Shown: positions 1 to 6,533 of the stretch, one piece after another | Layout: every line of letters starts with the position of its first letter | How positions within the stretch are numbered: position 1 is the first letter of the stretch | Source of the DNA: an uncultured Clostridia bacterium | GTDB lineage: Bacteria; Bacillota; Clostridia; Oscillospirales; Ruminococcaceae | Direction of reading: 5' to 3' | Assembly: GCA_937893735.1 (NCBI GenBank) | Contig: CALBGD010000314.1 | Span: 1-11,577, forward strand | Length of the DNA: 11,577 bases | Made by a program: the position numbers and the translations under genes | Notes under the pieces: generated by a model | Seen by the model: the letters and a program-made list of their open reading frames with translations, nothing else | Databases searched by the model: none | What the model was told of the DNA's origin: nothing

Positions 1-614
1 CTCCGTACTGCTACATCAAGCGGGATTCGCTCCACGACATCGACAAGGCGTGCGAGGATATCGAGAAGAAGCTCGGTGGTTATCCGATGTTCGTAAAGCC
101 TGCCTGCGCGGGTTCCTCCGTGGGAGTGAGCCGCGCCGCTGACCGCGAGTCCCTCAAGAACGGCATAAAGATCGCGTTCGCGCACGGCGAAAAGGTAGTG
201 ATTGAGGCTGAGATAATCGGCAAGGAGGTCGAGTGCGCAGTTCTTGGCAACGGGACCGACCTGATAGCCTCCATTCCGGGACAGATAACCCCGGCGGAGG
301 AATTCTACGATTACGACGCAAAATACAAGCTCGGGACTTCCGTGCTGGATATTCCGGCGAAAATATCCGCGGAAATGACTGAGGAGCTCCGCGAGACCGC
401 AAAGAAAGCGTTCATCGCGATGGGGTGCAGCGGATTCTCCAGAGTTGATTTCTTTGCAACGGATAATGGACTTGTCCTCAACGAGATAAACACTATTCCG
501 GGATTCACGCCCATCAGTATGTATCCGAAGCTGATGGCGAACATGGGCATAGAGTACAGCGAGCTTCTTGACAGACTTATCGGGCTTGCGATAGAAAAGA
601 ATTCAGAAAACTGA
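1..614 (+). CDS. ddl: D-alanine--D-alanine ligase, 3' part (5' end outside window)
   Basis: This cytoplasmic ATP-grasp enzyme joins two D-alanines to make the dipeptide added by MurF to peptidoglycan precursors. The reading frame is open from base 3 and gives 203 residues, roughly the C-terminal 55-60% of a normal ~350-residue Ddl. Visible signatures are the ATP-binding loop FVKPACAGSSVGVSR, the omega-loop EFYDYDAKY, the ATP-grasp strand GFSRVDFF, and the metal-binding NEINTIPGFTPISMYPKL near the C-terminus. The tyrosine-containing omega-loop is that of D-Ala-D-Ala ligases; Van-type D-Ala-D-Lac ligases have a different loop here, so this is probably the housekeeping enzyme (inference from the motif). 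An internal ATG at 87 is not the start, because conserved ligase sequence continues upstream of it to the window edge. The gene is followed 16 bases later by the DUF1934 gene and may share its transcript. Confidence 0.96.
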   Translation, partial: PYCYIKRDSLHDIDKACEDIEKKLGGYPMFVKPACAGSSVGVSRAADRESLKNGIKIAFAHGEKVVIEAEIIGKEVECAVLGNGTDLIASIPGQITPAEEFYDYDAKYKLGTSVLDIPAKISAEMTEELRETAKKAFIAMGCSGFSRVDFFATDNGLVLNEINTIPGFTPISMYPKLMANMGIEYSELLDRLIGLAIEKNSEN

Positions 615-618
615 GTCT

Positions 619-622
619 GGAG
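619..622 (+). promoter_or_regulatory. Ribosome binding site deciding the DUF1934 start
   Basis: GGAG lies 8 bases upstream of a TTG codon at 631. The other in-frame candidate, GTG at 622, overlaps this motif and has no purine-rich site of its own at a suitable distance. This favours TTG at 631 as the start. Confidence 0.5.
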
Positions 623-630
623 TGATAAAT

Positions 631-1065
631 TTGGGAAACAACGCAAATATAAAGATGACCGTAAAGCAGACCGCAGACGGGAACACCGACAGTTCCGAGC
701 TGTTCACTAAAGGTGAATTCCGCGAGCACGCTGGGAGCTGGTTCATCGACTATGACGAGAGCGAGGCCACCGGATATGACGGGAGCCATGTGCAGCTCCG
801 CATAGGTCAGGAGGACGAAACCATCACCATGACGAGAACGGGCAAGGCTTTTTCCAGCCTGATCTTTGAGAACGGAAAGCGTCACTTCTGCCATTACGGC
901 ACGGAATACGGCGATTGCATGATAGGCATTTCCACAAACGAAATGCGCCGCGGGATCACCCGGGACGGCGGTGAAATTTACGTCCGCTATACTATTGATG
1001 TGAATTCCGGGCTGATGCTGACAAATGAGATAACAATACACGTTAAGCCGCACGAAAAGGCATAA
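631..1065 (+). CDS. ywiB: DUF1934 (YwiB-like) beta-barrel protein
   Basis: A 144-residue protein of the DUF1934 family, typified by B. subtilis YwiB, which has a calycin/lipocalin-like beta-barrel fold. No biochemical function is established. Family hallmarks are the early strand ANIKMTVKQ, the ESEATG segment, the FENGKRHFCHYGTEYGD block and the C-terminal DGGEIYVRYTIDVNS strands. There is no signal peptide, so it should be cytoplasmic. The start is uncertain: TTG at 631 has a GGAG site 8 bases upstream, GTG at 622 would add three residues, and ATG at 655 would remove the first conserved strand. It sits 26 bases before argS. The ywiB-argS pairing is also found in B. subtilis, which supports the family assignment and suggests a link to translation or simply co-expression. 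The family call is confident; the role is unknown. Confidence 0.85.
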   Translation: MGNNANIKMTVKQTADGNTDSSELFTKGEFREHAGSWFIDYDESEATGYDGSHVQLRIGQEDETITMTRTGKAFSSLIFENGKRHFCHYGTEYGDCMIGISTNEMRRGITRDGGEIYVRYTIDVNSGLMLTNEITIHVKPHEKA

Positions 1066-1091
1066 GGCAAAAAAATATAGGAGATAAACGA

Positions 1092-2891
1092 ATGTACAAC
1101 GCAGTAGAAGAAGCAAAGGCACAGGTCAAGGAACTTATAATGAACGCGCTCGGCAGGCTCGTCAAGGAGGAGAAGATCCCCGCAGAGCCGCTGCCGCCCT
1201 TTCAGGTAACTATCCCGGCTGACAACAGCCACGGTGATTTTTCCGCGAACACAGCGCTGGTTTCCGCAAAGGCGCTTAAGAGCAATCCCCGCGCCATCGC
1301 GCAGATGATAGCTGACGCTATGGAATTTGCAGGAACTGATTTCAGCAAGGTAGAGGTAGCAGGTCCGGGCTTTCTGAATTTCTTCATCGGCGAAAGCTGG
1401 TTTGAGGGAGTTGTAAGGAATGCAGTCGCAATGGGCGAGGACTACGGCAAGACCGACCTCGGCAAGGGAAAGCGCGTGCTAGTGGAGTTCGTTTCCGCGA
1501 ACCCCACAGGCCCCATGCACATAGGCAACGCGAGGGGCGGCGCGATAGGCGACAGCCTTTCCTCCCTTCTTCAGGAGGCTGGCTATGATGTCAGCCGTGA
1601 GTTCTACATCAACGACGCGGGAAATCAGGTCGCGAAGTTCGGCAAGTCCCTTGACCTGCGTTATCTCCAGCTTTGCAGCGAGGCGGGTCAGAAGGTCATC
1701 GCAGAGTGCGGCTCCGACATGGAGAAGCTCACGAAGACCATCTACGACCAGACCTCCACTCCCGATGAGGAGGGCAATATCCCCGAGGAGCAGAAGAATT
1801 TCCCGTTCACTATGCCGAACGATGTTTACCTCGGCATGGATATAATCGAGCACGCAAAGAATTACTACGACCTGCACGGCGGAAAGGCTCTCGCGGAGAA
1901 ATCCGAGGAGGAGCGCCGCAAGGCTCTCGTTGACTACGCGCTGCCGCTCAACGAGAAGCGCCTTGAAGAGGACCTGCTGAAGTACCGCATAAAGTACGAC
2001 AACTGGTTCAAGGAGAGCACCCTGCACAATAACGGCGCAGTAAAGGCGGTTATCGAGAAGCTCAAGGCTGGCGGACATACCTATGAAAAGGACGGCGCGC
2101 TCTGGCTGAAGGCTACCGATTTCGGCGGAGATCAGGACTTTGTTCTGGTGCGCTCCAACGGATTCCCGACCTATATCGTGCCGGATATCGCATACCACTA
2201 TGACAAGCTGATAACCAGAGGCTACGACAAGGCGATAAACGTTCTCGGCGCAGACCATCACGGCTATGTACAGCGCATGAGGATAGCTCTTTCCGCACTG
2301 GGAATTGACGACAAGCGCCTTGACGTGGTCATCATGCAGATGGTAATGCTTATCCGCGATGGCAAGCCCTGCAAGCTGAGCAAGCGCTCCGGCAAGGCAA
2401 TCACGCTGACCACCCTGCTTGACGAGGTTCCGATAGACGCGGCGAGATTCGTGTTCAACCAGCGCAACGCCGACACACACCTTGAATTCGACCTTGACCT
2501 TGCAGTCGAGGAATCCAGCAAGAACCCCGTGTTCTATGTTCAGTACGCCCACGCGAGAATTTGCAGCGTTATCCGCAAGCAGGCAGAAGAGGGTGTGAAG
2601 TACGAGGGCGGCGAGGTTTCCTATTCCGACCCCGCAGAGCTTGCGCTGGTACGCAAGATAGCAGAAATGCCCGAGATGATAAACACCGCCGCGAAGGATT
2701 ACGATCCCTCCGCGCTCACAAGATATTCCTACGAGCTTGCGCAGAACTTCCACAAGTTCTACGATAGCTGCCCGATAAAGGGCGCCGAGCCTGACGTGAA
2801 GCAGTCCCGCCTTGCGCTCTGCGACGCTGCAAGGATCACGCTCAGGAACGTGCTTGCGCTGCTCAAGGTTGAGGCTCCTGAGAGAATGTGA
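1092..2891 (+). CDS. argS: Arginyl-tRNA synthetase
   Basis: A class I aminoacyl-tRNA synthetase that charges tRNA-Arg with arginine in the cytoplasm; like others of its kind it is expected to need the tRNA for amino acid activation. The 599 residues are normal to slightly long for the family (about 550-600). The N-terminal ~110 residues form the Add1-type tRNA-binding domain. The HIGH signature is PTGPMHIGN (H143-N146) and the KMSKS signature is KLSKRSG (K428 onward). The last ~120 residues form the helical DALR anticodon-binding domain. ATG at 1092 has AGGAG at 1079-1083 with an 8-base spacer. The upstream gap is only 26 bases, leaving no room for a T-box leader, so any such control would act further upstream. 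No broken or missing catalytic motif is visible. Confidence 0.98.
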   Translation: MYNAVEEAKAQVKELIMNALGRLVKEEKIPAEPLPPFQVTIPADNSHGDFSANTALVSAKALKSNPRAIAQMIADAMEFAGTDFSKVEVAGPGFLNFFIGESWFEGVVRNAVAMGEDYGKTDLGKGKRVLVEFVSANPTGPMHIGNARGGAIGDSLSSLLQEAGYDVSREFYINDAGNQVAKFGKSLDLRYLQLCSEAGQKVIAECGSDMEKLTKTIYDQTSTPDEEGNIPEEQKNFPFTMPNDVYLGMDIIEHAKNYYDLHGGKALAEKSEEERRKALVDYALPLNEKRLEEDLLKYRIKYDNWFKESTLHNNGAVKAVIEKLKAGGHTYEKDGALWLKATDFGGDQDFVLVRSNGFPTYIVPDIAYHYDKLITRGYDKAINVLGADHHGYVQRMRIALSALGIDDKRLDVVIMQMVMLIRDGKPCKLSKRSGKAITLTTLLDEVPIDAARFVFNQRNADTHLEFDLDLAVEESSKNPVFYVQYAHARICSVIRKQAEEGVKYEGGEVSYSDPAELALVRKIAEMPEMINTAAKDYDPSALTRYSYELAQNFHKFYDSCPIKGAEPDVKQSRLALCDAARITLRNVLALLKVEAPERM

Positions 2892-2923
2892 TAGAAGCGG
2901 GCTACGCTTTATTCCGGTGAATT

Positions 2924-5605
2924 ATGATAAAACAGGAAAAGAAATACTACATCAGGGCGTTCACCTACGCCCTGATAATGGCGGGAGTGCTCCTGCTTCC
3001 ATTTGTTATACTTGATCAGGGGTATTTCATCTATTACGGCGACTACAACGCGCAGCAGATACCGTTCTATAAGACCTGCATAGAAGCGGTCCAGAGCGGA
3101 AATTTCGGCTGGAACTGGAAAACCGACCTCGGCGCGAATTTCGTTGGATCGTACAGCTTCTACACGCTGGGAAGCCCGTTCTTCTGGTTTGCGGCGATGT
3201 TCCCGGTGGCGATATCGCAGTACCTGATGGCTCCGCTGCTGGCACTCAAAATCGCGCTCTCGTCGTTCTTTGCATTCGTTTATATCAGGAGATTCGTTTC
3301 AAAGCCGCAGAACGCGCTTATCGGCGGTCTGCTTTACGCGTTCTCCGGATATTCGATGTACAATATCTTCTTCAACCACTTCCATGAGGCGATAGTTTTC
3401 TTCCCGCTTCTGCTGATAGGCGTTGAGGAGGCTGTCATAAACAAGCGGCGCGGCGCTCTGGCGCTTGCGGTCGCGATAAACGCATTCGTGAACTATTTCT
3501 TCTTTATCGGAGAATGCGTGTTCCTTGTGCTGTATTTTGTTTTCAGGCTGATAGGCGACCGCCGGTTCAGGATAGGGCTGAGGGATTTCTTCTGCCTTGC
3601 GTTTGAATCTGTCTGCGGAGTGCTTATCGCCGGTATCCTCTTTGTTCCGTCGATATTTCAGGTGCTGGACGTTCCGCGCTCTACGTCAATGCTGAACGGC
3701 TGGGATTTCCTGTTCTACAACAAGAACCAGCGTTACGGGCTTATTCTGGAGGCTATGTTCTTCCCGGGAGAAGTCCCCGCAAGGACGGCGATGTTTGAAA
3801 ACGCGGATTCCAAGTGGAGCAGCGTTGCGCTTTTCCTGCCGCTGTTCTCCATGTCGGGAGTTATCGCGCTCATAAAGGGTGCGTCCGGTGAGAGTTCCAA
3901 ACGAATGCTGTGGGCAAGGCTGCTTCTTCCGGCGTGCTTTATAATCACGCTGGTTCCGGGGCTGAATTCCTCGTTCGTGCTGTTCAATTACAGCTTCTAC
4001 ACGCGCTGGTGGTATATGCCGGAGCTCCTCTGCGCCCTTGCCACTGTGTATGTACTGGAGCACAGGGAATTCGATCTGCGCTTCGGTGCGAAATTCTGCA
4101 CGATAGCCGTGGGCGTGATGTCGCTGCTGGTGTTGCTTTTCCCCACGAAAAAGGAGATAGAAACGGACGCCGGCAAGGAAACGATACTTGTTCCCCATAT
4201 CGCCAACGGAATGTCCCCGGCGGTGCTTCTGAATATCGGCGTTGCCCTCGGAATGCTGGTGCTGCTGTTCAATGTGCTTTACTGGCGTAAGAGGGTTTCC
4301 GCTGAGAAATTCACGCAGCGCGTGACCGTGTGCACTGTTGTGTGCTCCATGCTGCTGGGCTACTATTATGTCGGCTACGGCAGAATTCTGGGGCCGTACC
4401 TCGGCAGCTATAACAAGAATGTTTCCGCGCAGGTTCATATAGACGACCCGGACTTTTTCCGCATGGAATCCACCGACAGCATGAACAACATAAATATGCT
4501 GTGGGGTATGAGCTCCCTGAAGAGCTTCACCAGCATTATTCCGAGCTCCACGTTTGAGCTGTACGACCTGCTGGATATCGAGCGCTCGGTTAATTCCGCG
4601 CCGAAATACGATCATTACGCGCTGCGTGCGCTCACAAGGGTGAAGTACCTGATGATTCCGGGGAACACCTCTGACGAAAAGCGCACCGAGGTCCTTGACG
4701 GGCTGAAAACGTTCGAGTACCTCGAAACTCAGGACGGATTCGAGATATACCGCAATACGGCGGCGCTCCCGATGGGATACGCTTACGATGGGTATATTCT
4801 GGATTCCAGCCTGAAGGGAAAGACGCACATCGACAACATTATGACCGGAAGCGTTATCCTGACCAGCGAACAGGCAGAGAAGTACGGCGATATCCTCGTT
4901 GAAAATCCGGTCGTTTCGCTGGACGGCGATAAGCTGTACGAACAGTTCCTGTCTGACGTGGACGCGCGCAATTCCCTTGCGGCAAAGCAGTTCAGCGTGA
5001 ACAACAGCGGATTCACAGCGGTCACTGATTACGACCGCGAGCGGCTGGTTGTGTTCAGCGTTCCTTTCGACAAGGGCTGGAGCGGCACTGTTTCAGCGCA
5101 GGGAGGGGCGGCTCAGCCGCTGGAGCTTGAAAAGGTCAACGGCGGATTTATAGGTGTTAAGGTCCCCGCCGGGGTCTGCGAGCTCACGTTCACCTATAAG
5201 ACCCCGGGAGCCTCTCTCGGAGTTATCTGCACGATAGTCGGAGTTGTGCTGTTTGTAGGATATATATTCCTCTGCTATTTCGTGCTCAGGCGCAGGGCAG
5301 TGCGGTATGCTCACCTTTATCCGACGGATCAGGTGGAGGGTGTAAAAGCGCACAGCTCCTATATTGAGCAGCTCTCAAAGCAGATATACGAATCCCCTGA
5401 GATGGACAGCAGAAATAATGCTCCCGCTGACGAGCAGGAGCTGAGCTGGCCGGACGTTGAGGAGAGCTTCATGGACAGGGAGCGTTACGATTTCAAGAGC
5501 ATGAAGCCCAAGCCCCGCACCTCCCACATCACAGAGGACGACGAGGCGTACAACGTCCTGAAAGAGCTGGACGAGCAGAAAAACCGCACGGACGATATCG
5601 AGTAA
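2924..5605 (+). CDS. yfhO: YfhO-family multispanning membrane protein, probable cell-surface glycosylation
   Basis: An 893-residue integral membrane protein of the YfhO family. In B. subtilis, YfhO acts in lipoteichoic acid glycosylation with CsbB and GtcA and is thought to be a GT-C-type glycosyltransferase. After a first membrane segment (about 12-32) comes the family's extracytoplasmic motif GDYNAQQIPFY; its D40 is where GT-C enzymes carry a catalytic acidic residue (inference). About a dozen hydrophobic segments follow to residue ~482, then a large soluble, presumably external region (~485-762), a last membrane segment (~763-788) and a charged, mostly acidic tail of 105 residues. ATG at 2924 is the only reasonable start: an in-frame TGA lies just upstream at 2918 and the next Met is inside the first membrane helix. 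Its ribosome binding site is poor (GGTGA, 3 bases away). No csbB or gtcA lies in the window. The acceptor and sugar cannot be read from sequence. Confidence 0.85.
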   Translation: MIKQEKKYYIRAFTYALIMAGVLLLPFVILDQGYFIYYGDYNAQQIPFYKTCIEAVQSGNFGWNWKTDLGANFVGSYSFYTLGSPFFWFAAMFPVAISQYLMAPLLALKIALSSFFAFVYIRRFVSKPQNALIGGLLYAFSGYSMYNIFFNHFHEAIVFFPLLLIGVEEAVINKRRGALALAVAINAFVNYFFFIGECVFLVLYFVFRLIGDRRFRIGLRDFFCLAFESVCGVLIAGILFVPSIFQVLDVPRSTSMLNGWDFLFYNKNQRYGLILEAMFFPGEVPARTAMFENADSKWSSVALFLPLFSMSGVIALIKGASGESSKRMLWARLLLPACFIITLVPGLNSSFVLFNYSFYTRWWYMPELLCALATVYVLEHREFDLRFGAKFCTIAVGVMSLLVLLFPTKKEIETDAGKETILVPHIANGMSPAVLLNIGVALGMLVLLFNVLYWRKRVSAEKFTQRVTVCTVVCSMLLGYYYVGYGRILGPYLGSYNKNVSAQVHIDDPDFFRMESTDSMNNINMLWGMSSLKSFTSIIPSSTFELYDLLDIERSVNSAPKYDHYALRALTRVKYLMIPGNTSDEKRTEVLDGLKTFEYLETQDGFEIYRNTAALPMGYAYDGYILDSSLKGKTHIDNIMTGSVILTSEQAEKYGDILVENPVVSLDGDKLYEQFLSDVDARNSLAAKQFSVNNSGFTAVTDYDRERLVVFSVPFDKGWSGTVSAQGGAAQPLELEKVNGGFIGVKVPAGVCELTFTYKTPGASLGVICTIVGVVLFVGYIFLCYFVLRRRAVRYAHLYPTDQVEGVKAHSSYIEQLSKQIYESPEMDSRNNAPADEQELSWPDVEESFMDRERYDFKSMKPKPRTSHITEDDEAYNVLKELDEQKNRTDDIE

Positions 5606-5616
5606 AGGAGAACATC

Positions 5617-6156
5617 ATGGGACATCTTGAAGAAAAGACCATTTCCAGCGAGCAGAAGTTTGACGGAAGAATAGTAAAGCTGTTTGTTGACAAGGCTGAG
5701 CTTGAGGACGGAAAGATAGTCACCCGCGAGGTAATCCGCCACCCCGGCGGAGTATGCGTGCTCCCGCTGACGGAGAAAAACGAGGTGCTTTTCGTTAAGC
5801 AGTTCCGTTATCCGCACCAGACGGTCCTGCTGGAGATACCCGCAGGAAAGCTGGAATACGGCGAGAACCACAGCGAATGCGGGCTCCGCGAGCTTAAGGA
5901 GGAGACCGGCTGCACCTGCGATGATTACACTTATCTGGGCAGTCTTATCCCTACTCCCGCTTACTGCGGCGAGGTTATCCATATGTACCTCGCCCGGGGG
6001 CTCCACTCCGGAAGCCAGAAGCTGGACGAGGGCGAGTTCCTTGATATCGTGAAGATACCGCTGGACGAGGCAGTGGCTATGGTAATGCGCAACGAGATCC
6101 AGGATTCCAAGACGCAGATAGCGCTGCTGAAAACTAAAATGCTTCTTGAAAAGTAA
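5617..6156 (+). CDS. nudF: Nudix hydrolase, ADP-ribose pyrophosphatase type
   Basis: A 179-residue cytoplasmic hydrolase predicted to cleave ADP-ribose, or a related nucleoside diphosphate derivative, to AMP and ribose 5-phosphate. The Nudix box GX5EX7REUXEEXGU is complete: G77, E83, R91-E92, E95-E96 and G98, with Cys99 in the final hydrophobic position. The N-terminal strands (FDGRIVKLFVDKAEL) and the stretch after the box (PTPAYCGEVIHMYLARGL) are typical of the ADP-ribose pyrophosphatase subgroup. Substrate identity remains inference, since Nudix subfamilies overlap. ATG at 5617 has AAAGGAG at 5604-5610, which overlaps the stop codon of the upstream membrane-protein gene, so translation of the two is probably linked. 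It is the last + strand gene before spoVG, whose stop codon faces it 6 bases away. Confidence 0.92.
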   Translation: MGHLEEKTISSEQKFDGRIVKLFVDKAELEDGKIVTREVIRHPGGVCVLPLTEKNEVLFVKQFRYPHQTVLLEIPAGKLEYGENHSECGLRELKEETGCTCDDYTYLGSLIPTPAYCGEVIHMYLARGLHSGSQKLDEGEFLDIVKIPLDEAVAMVMRNEIQDSKTQIALLKTKMLLEK

Positions 6157-6162
6157 GCGGTT

Positions 6163-6420
6163 TCACTGGGTGTATTCCCGGTAGGCGGCGAGTATCTGCT
6201 CCTCCATTTTTTCGCGGACGTCTGCGGAGATGGGGTGGATTATATCGCGGAATACTCCGGAATCCTCGCGGCGGCTCGGCATTGCCACGAACAGGCGTTC
6301 GTCGCCCTGAACCAGCTTTATGTCGTGTATCGCGATGGCATTGTCAAGGGTGATGGAAACCACCGCCCGGAGCCTGCCCTCATGCATGGTTTTTCTGATT
6401 TTGATATCGCTTATCTCCAT
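6163..6420 (-). CDS. spoVG: SpoVG-family regulator
   Basis: An 85-residue SpoVG protein. In B. subtilis SpoVG affects septation and sporulation; in Staphylococcus and Listeria homologues bind nucleic acid and tune virulence, cell-wall and metabolic genes. The sequence begins MEISDIKIRK and contains the conserved core GRLRAVVSITLD, the HDIKL segment, FVAMPSRR and FRDIIHPI, followed by a C-terminal helix. The length fits the short end of the family (B. subtilis 97 residues), and the shorter tail is common. The start has a strong GGAGG (6427-6431, minus strand) with a 6-base spacer. It is the only minus-strand gene here, divergent from murC and convergent with the Nudix gene. A sigma-A-like promoter lies just upstream; I saw no match to the sigma-H promoter that drives spoVG in B. 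subtilis. Confidence 0.96.
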   Translation of the reverse strand: MEISDIKIRKTMHEGRLRAVVSITLDNAIAIHDIKLVQGDERLFVAMPSRREDSGVFRDIIHPISADVREKMEEQILAAYREYTQ

Positions 6421-6426
6421 AATGAA

Positions 6427-6431
6427 CCTCC
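6427..6431 (-). promoter_or_regulatory. spoVG ribosome binding site
   Basis: On the minus strand GGAGG sits 6 bases before the spoVG ATG, a near-ideal arrangement that fixes the start codon. Confidence 0.85.
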
Positions 6432-6467
6432 ATTCTTTTTTGGGTTATTGTGGGAATTTTTGCGGAG

Positions 6468-6496
6468 AATATACATACAAATATTGTTGATAACAA
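6468..6496 (-). promoter_or_regulatory. Predicted sigma-A-like promoter of spoVG
   Basis: Reading the minus strand, TTGTTA (6491-6496, 4 of 6 to TTGACA) is followed after 17 bases by TATATT (6468-6473, 5 of 6 to TATAAT). Transcription would start near 6461, leaving a leader of about 40 bases before the ATG. This is a sequence match only. Confidence 0.55.
6484..6496. repeat. 13-base inverted repeat, possible operator
   Basis: TTGTT-GAT-AACAA is a perfect 5-base inverted repeat with a 3-base centre. It covers the proposed -35 element of the spoVG promoter and lies upstream of murC, so a protein bound there could affect one or both genes. Such a short palindrome can occur by chance in AT-rich DNA. 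Confidence 0.3.
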
Positions 6497-6518
6497 CGGC
6501 TCACTGGTCGCCTCTGAA

Positions 6519-6526
6519 AGAAGGAG
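6519..6526 (+). promoter_or_regulatory. murC ribosome binding site deciding a GTG start
   Basis: AGAAGGAG lies 7 bases before GTG at 6534. The frame is open further upstream to another GTG at 6450, but that codon has no such site, and the added 28 residues do not resemble MurC. Confidence 0.85.
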
Positions 6527-6533
6527 TTTAACC

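Larger units (their letters stand above)
6421..6533. promoter_or_regulatory. Divergent spoVG/murC intergenic control region
   Basis: These 113 bases are the only sizeable gap between genes and are AT-rich compared with their surroundings. They contain the spoVG ribosome binding site, the proposed spoVG promoter, a short inverted repeat and the murC ribosome binding site. A + strand promoter for murC must presumably lie here too. The best candidate is TTGTGG (6448-6453) with TATACA (6470-6475) at 16-base spacing, which is a weak match and overlaps the spoVG -10. No riboswitch or terminator fold was recognised. Confidence 0.6.

Noticed and set aside
1..614. Van-type D-Ala-D-Lac ligase (glycopeptide resistance)
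   Set aside because: The omega-loop EFYDYDAKY is that of D-Ala-D-Ala ligases, and no vanH or vanX neighbours are present.
1066..1091. T-box leader upstream of argS
   Set aside because: Only 26 bases separate the genes, far too short for a T-box, and no T-box sequence (TGGNACCGCG-like) was seen.
1479..2753. A 424-codon open frame on the minus strand opposite argS
   Set aside because: It is the shadow of argS. The codons that would give reverse-strand stops (TTA, CTA, TCA) are rare in these GC-rich genes, and the translation shows no recognisable domain.
2895..2913. Possible intrinsic terminator after argS
   Set aside because: The stem is only 5 base pairs (AAGCG/CGCTT) and the following T-run is broken (TTTATT), so termination there is unlikely.
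6450..6533. A 28-residue N-terminal extension of MurC from GTG at 6450
   Set aside because: No ribosome binding site precedes it, it would overlap the spoVG promoter, and the residues do not resemble MurC. GTG at 6534 has AGAAGGAG at 7 bases and fits the family start.
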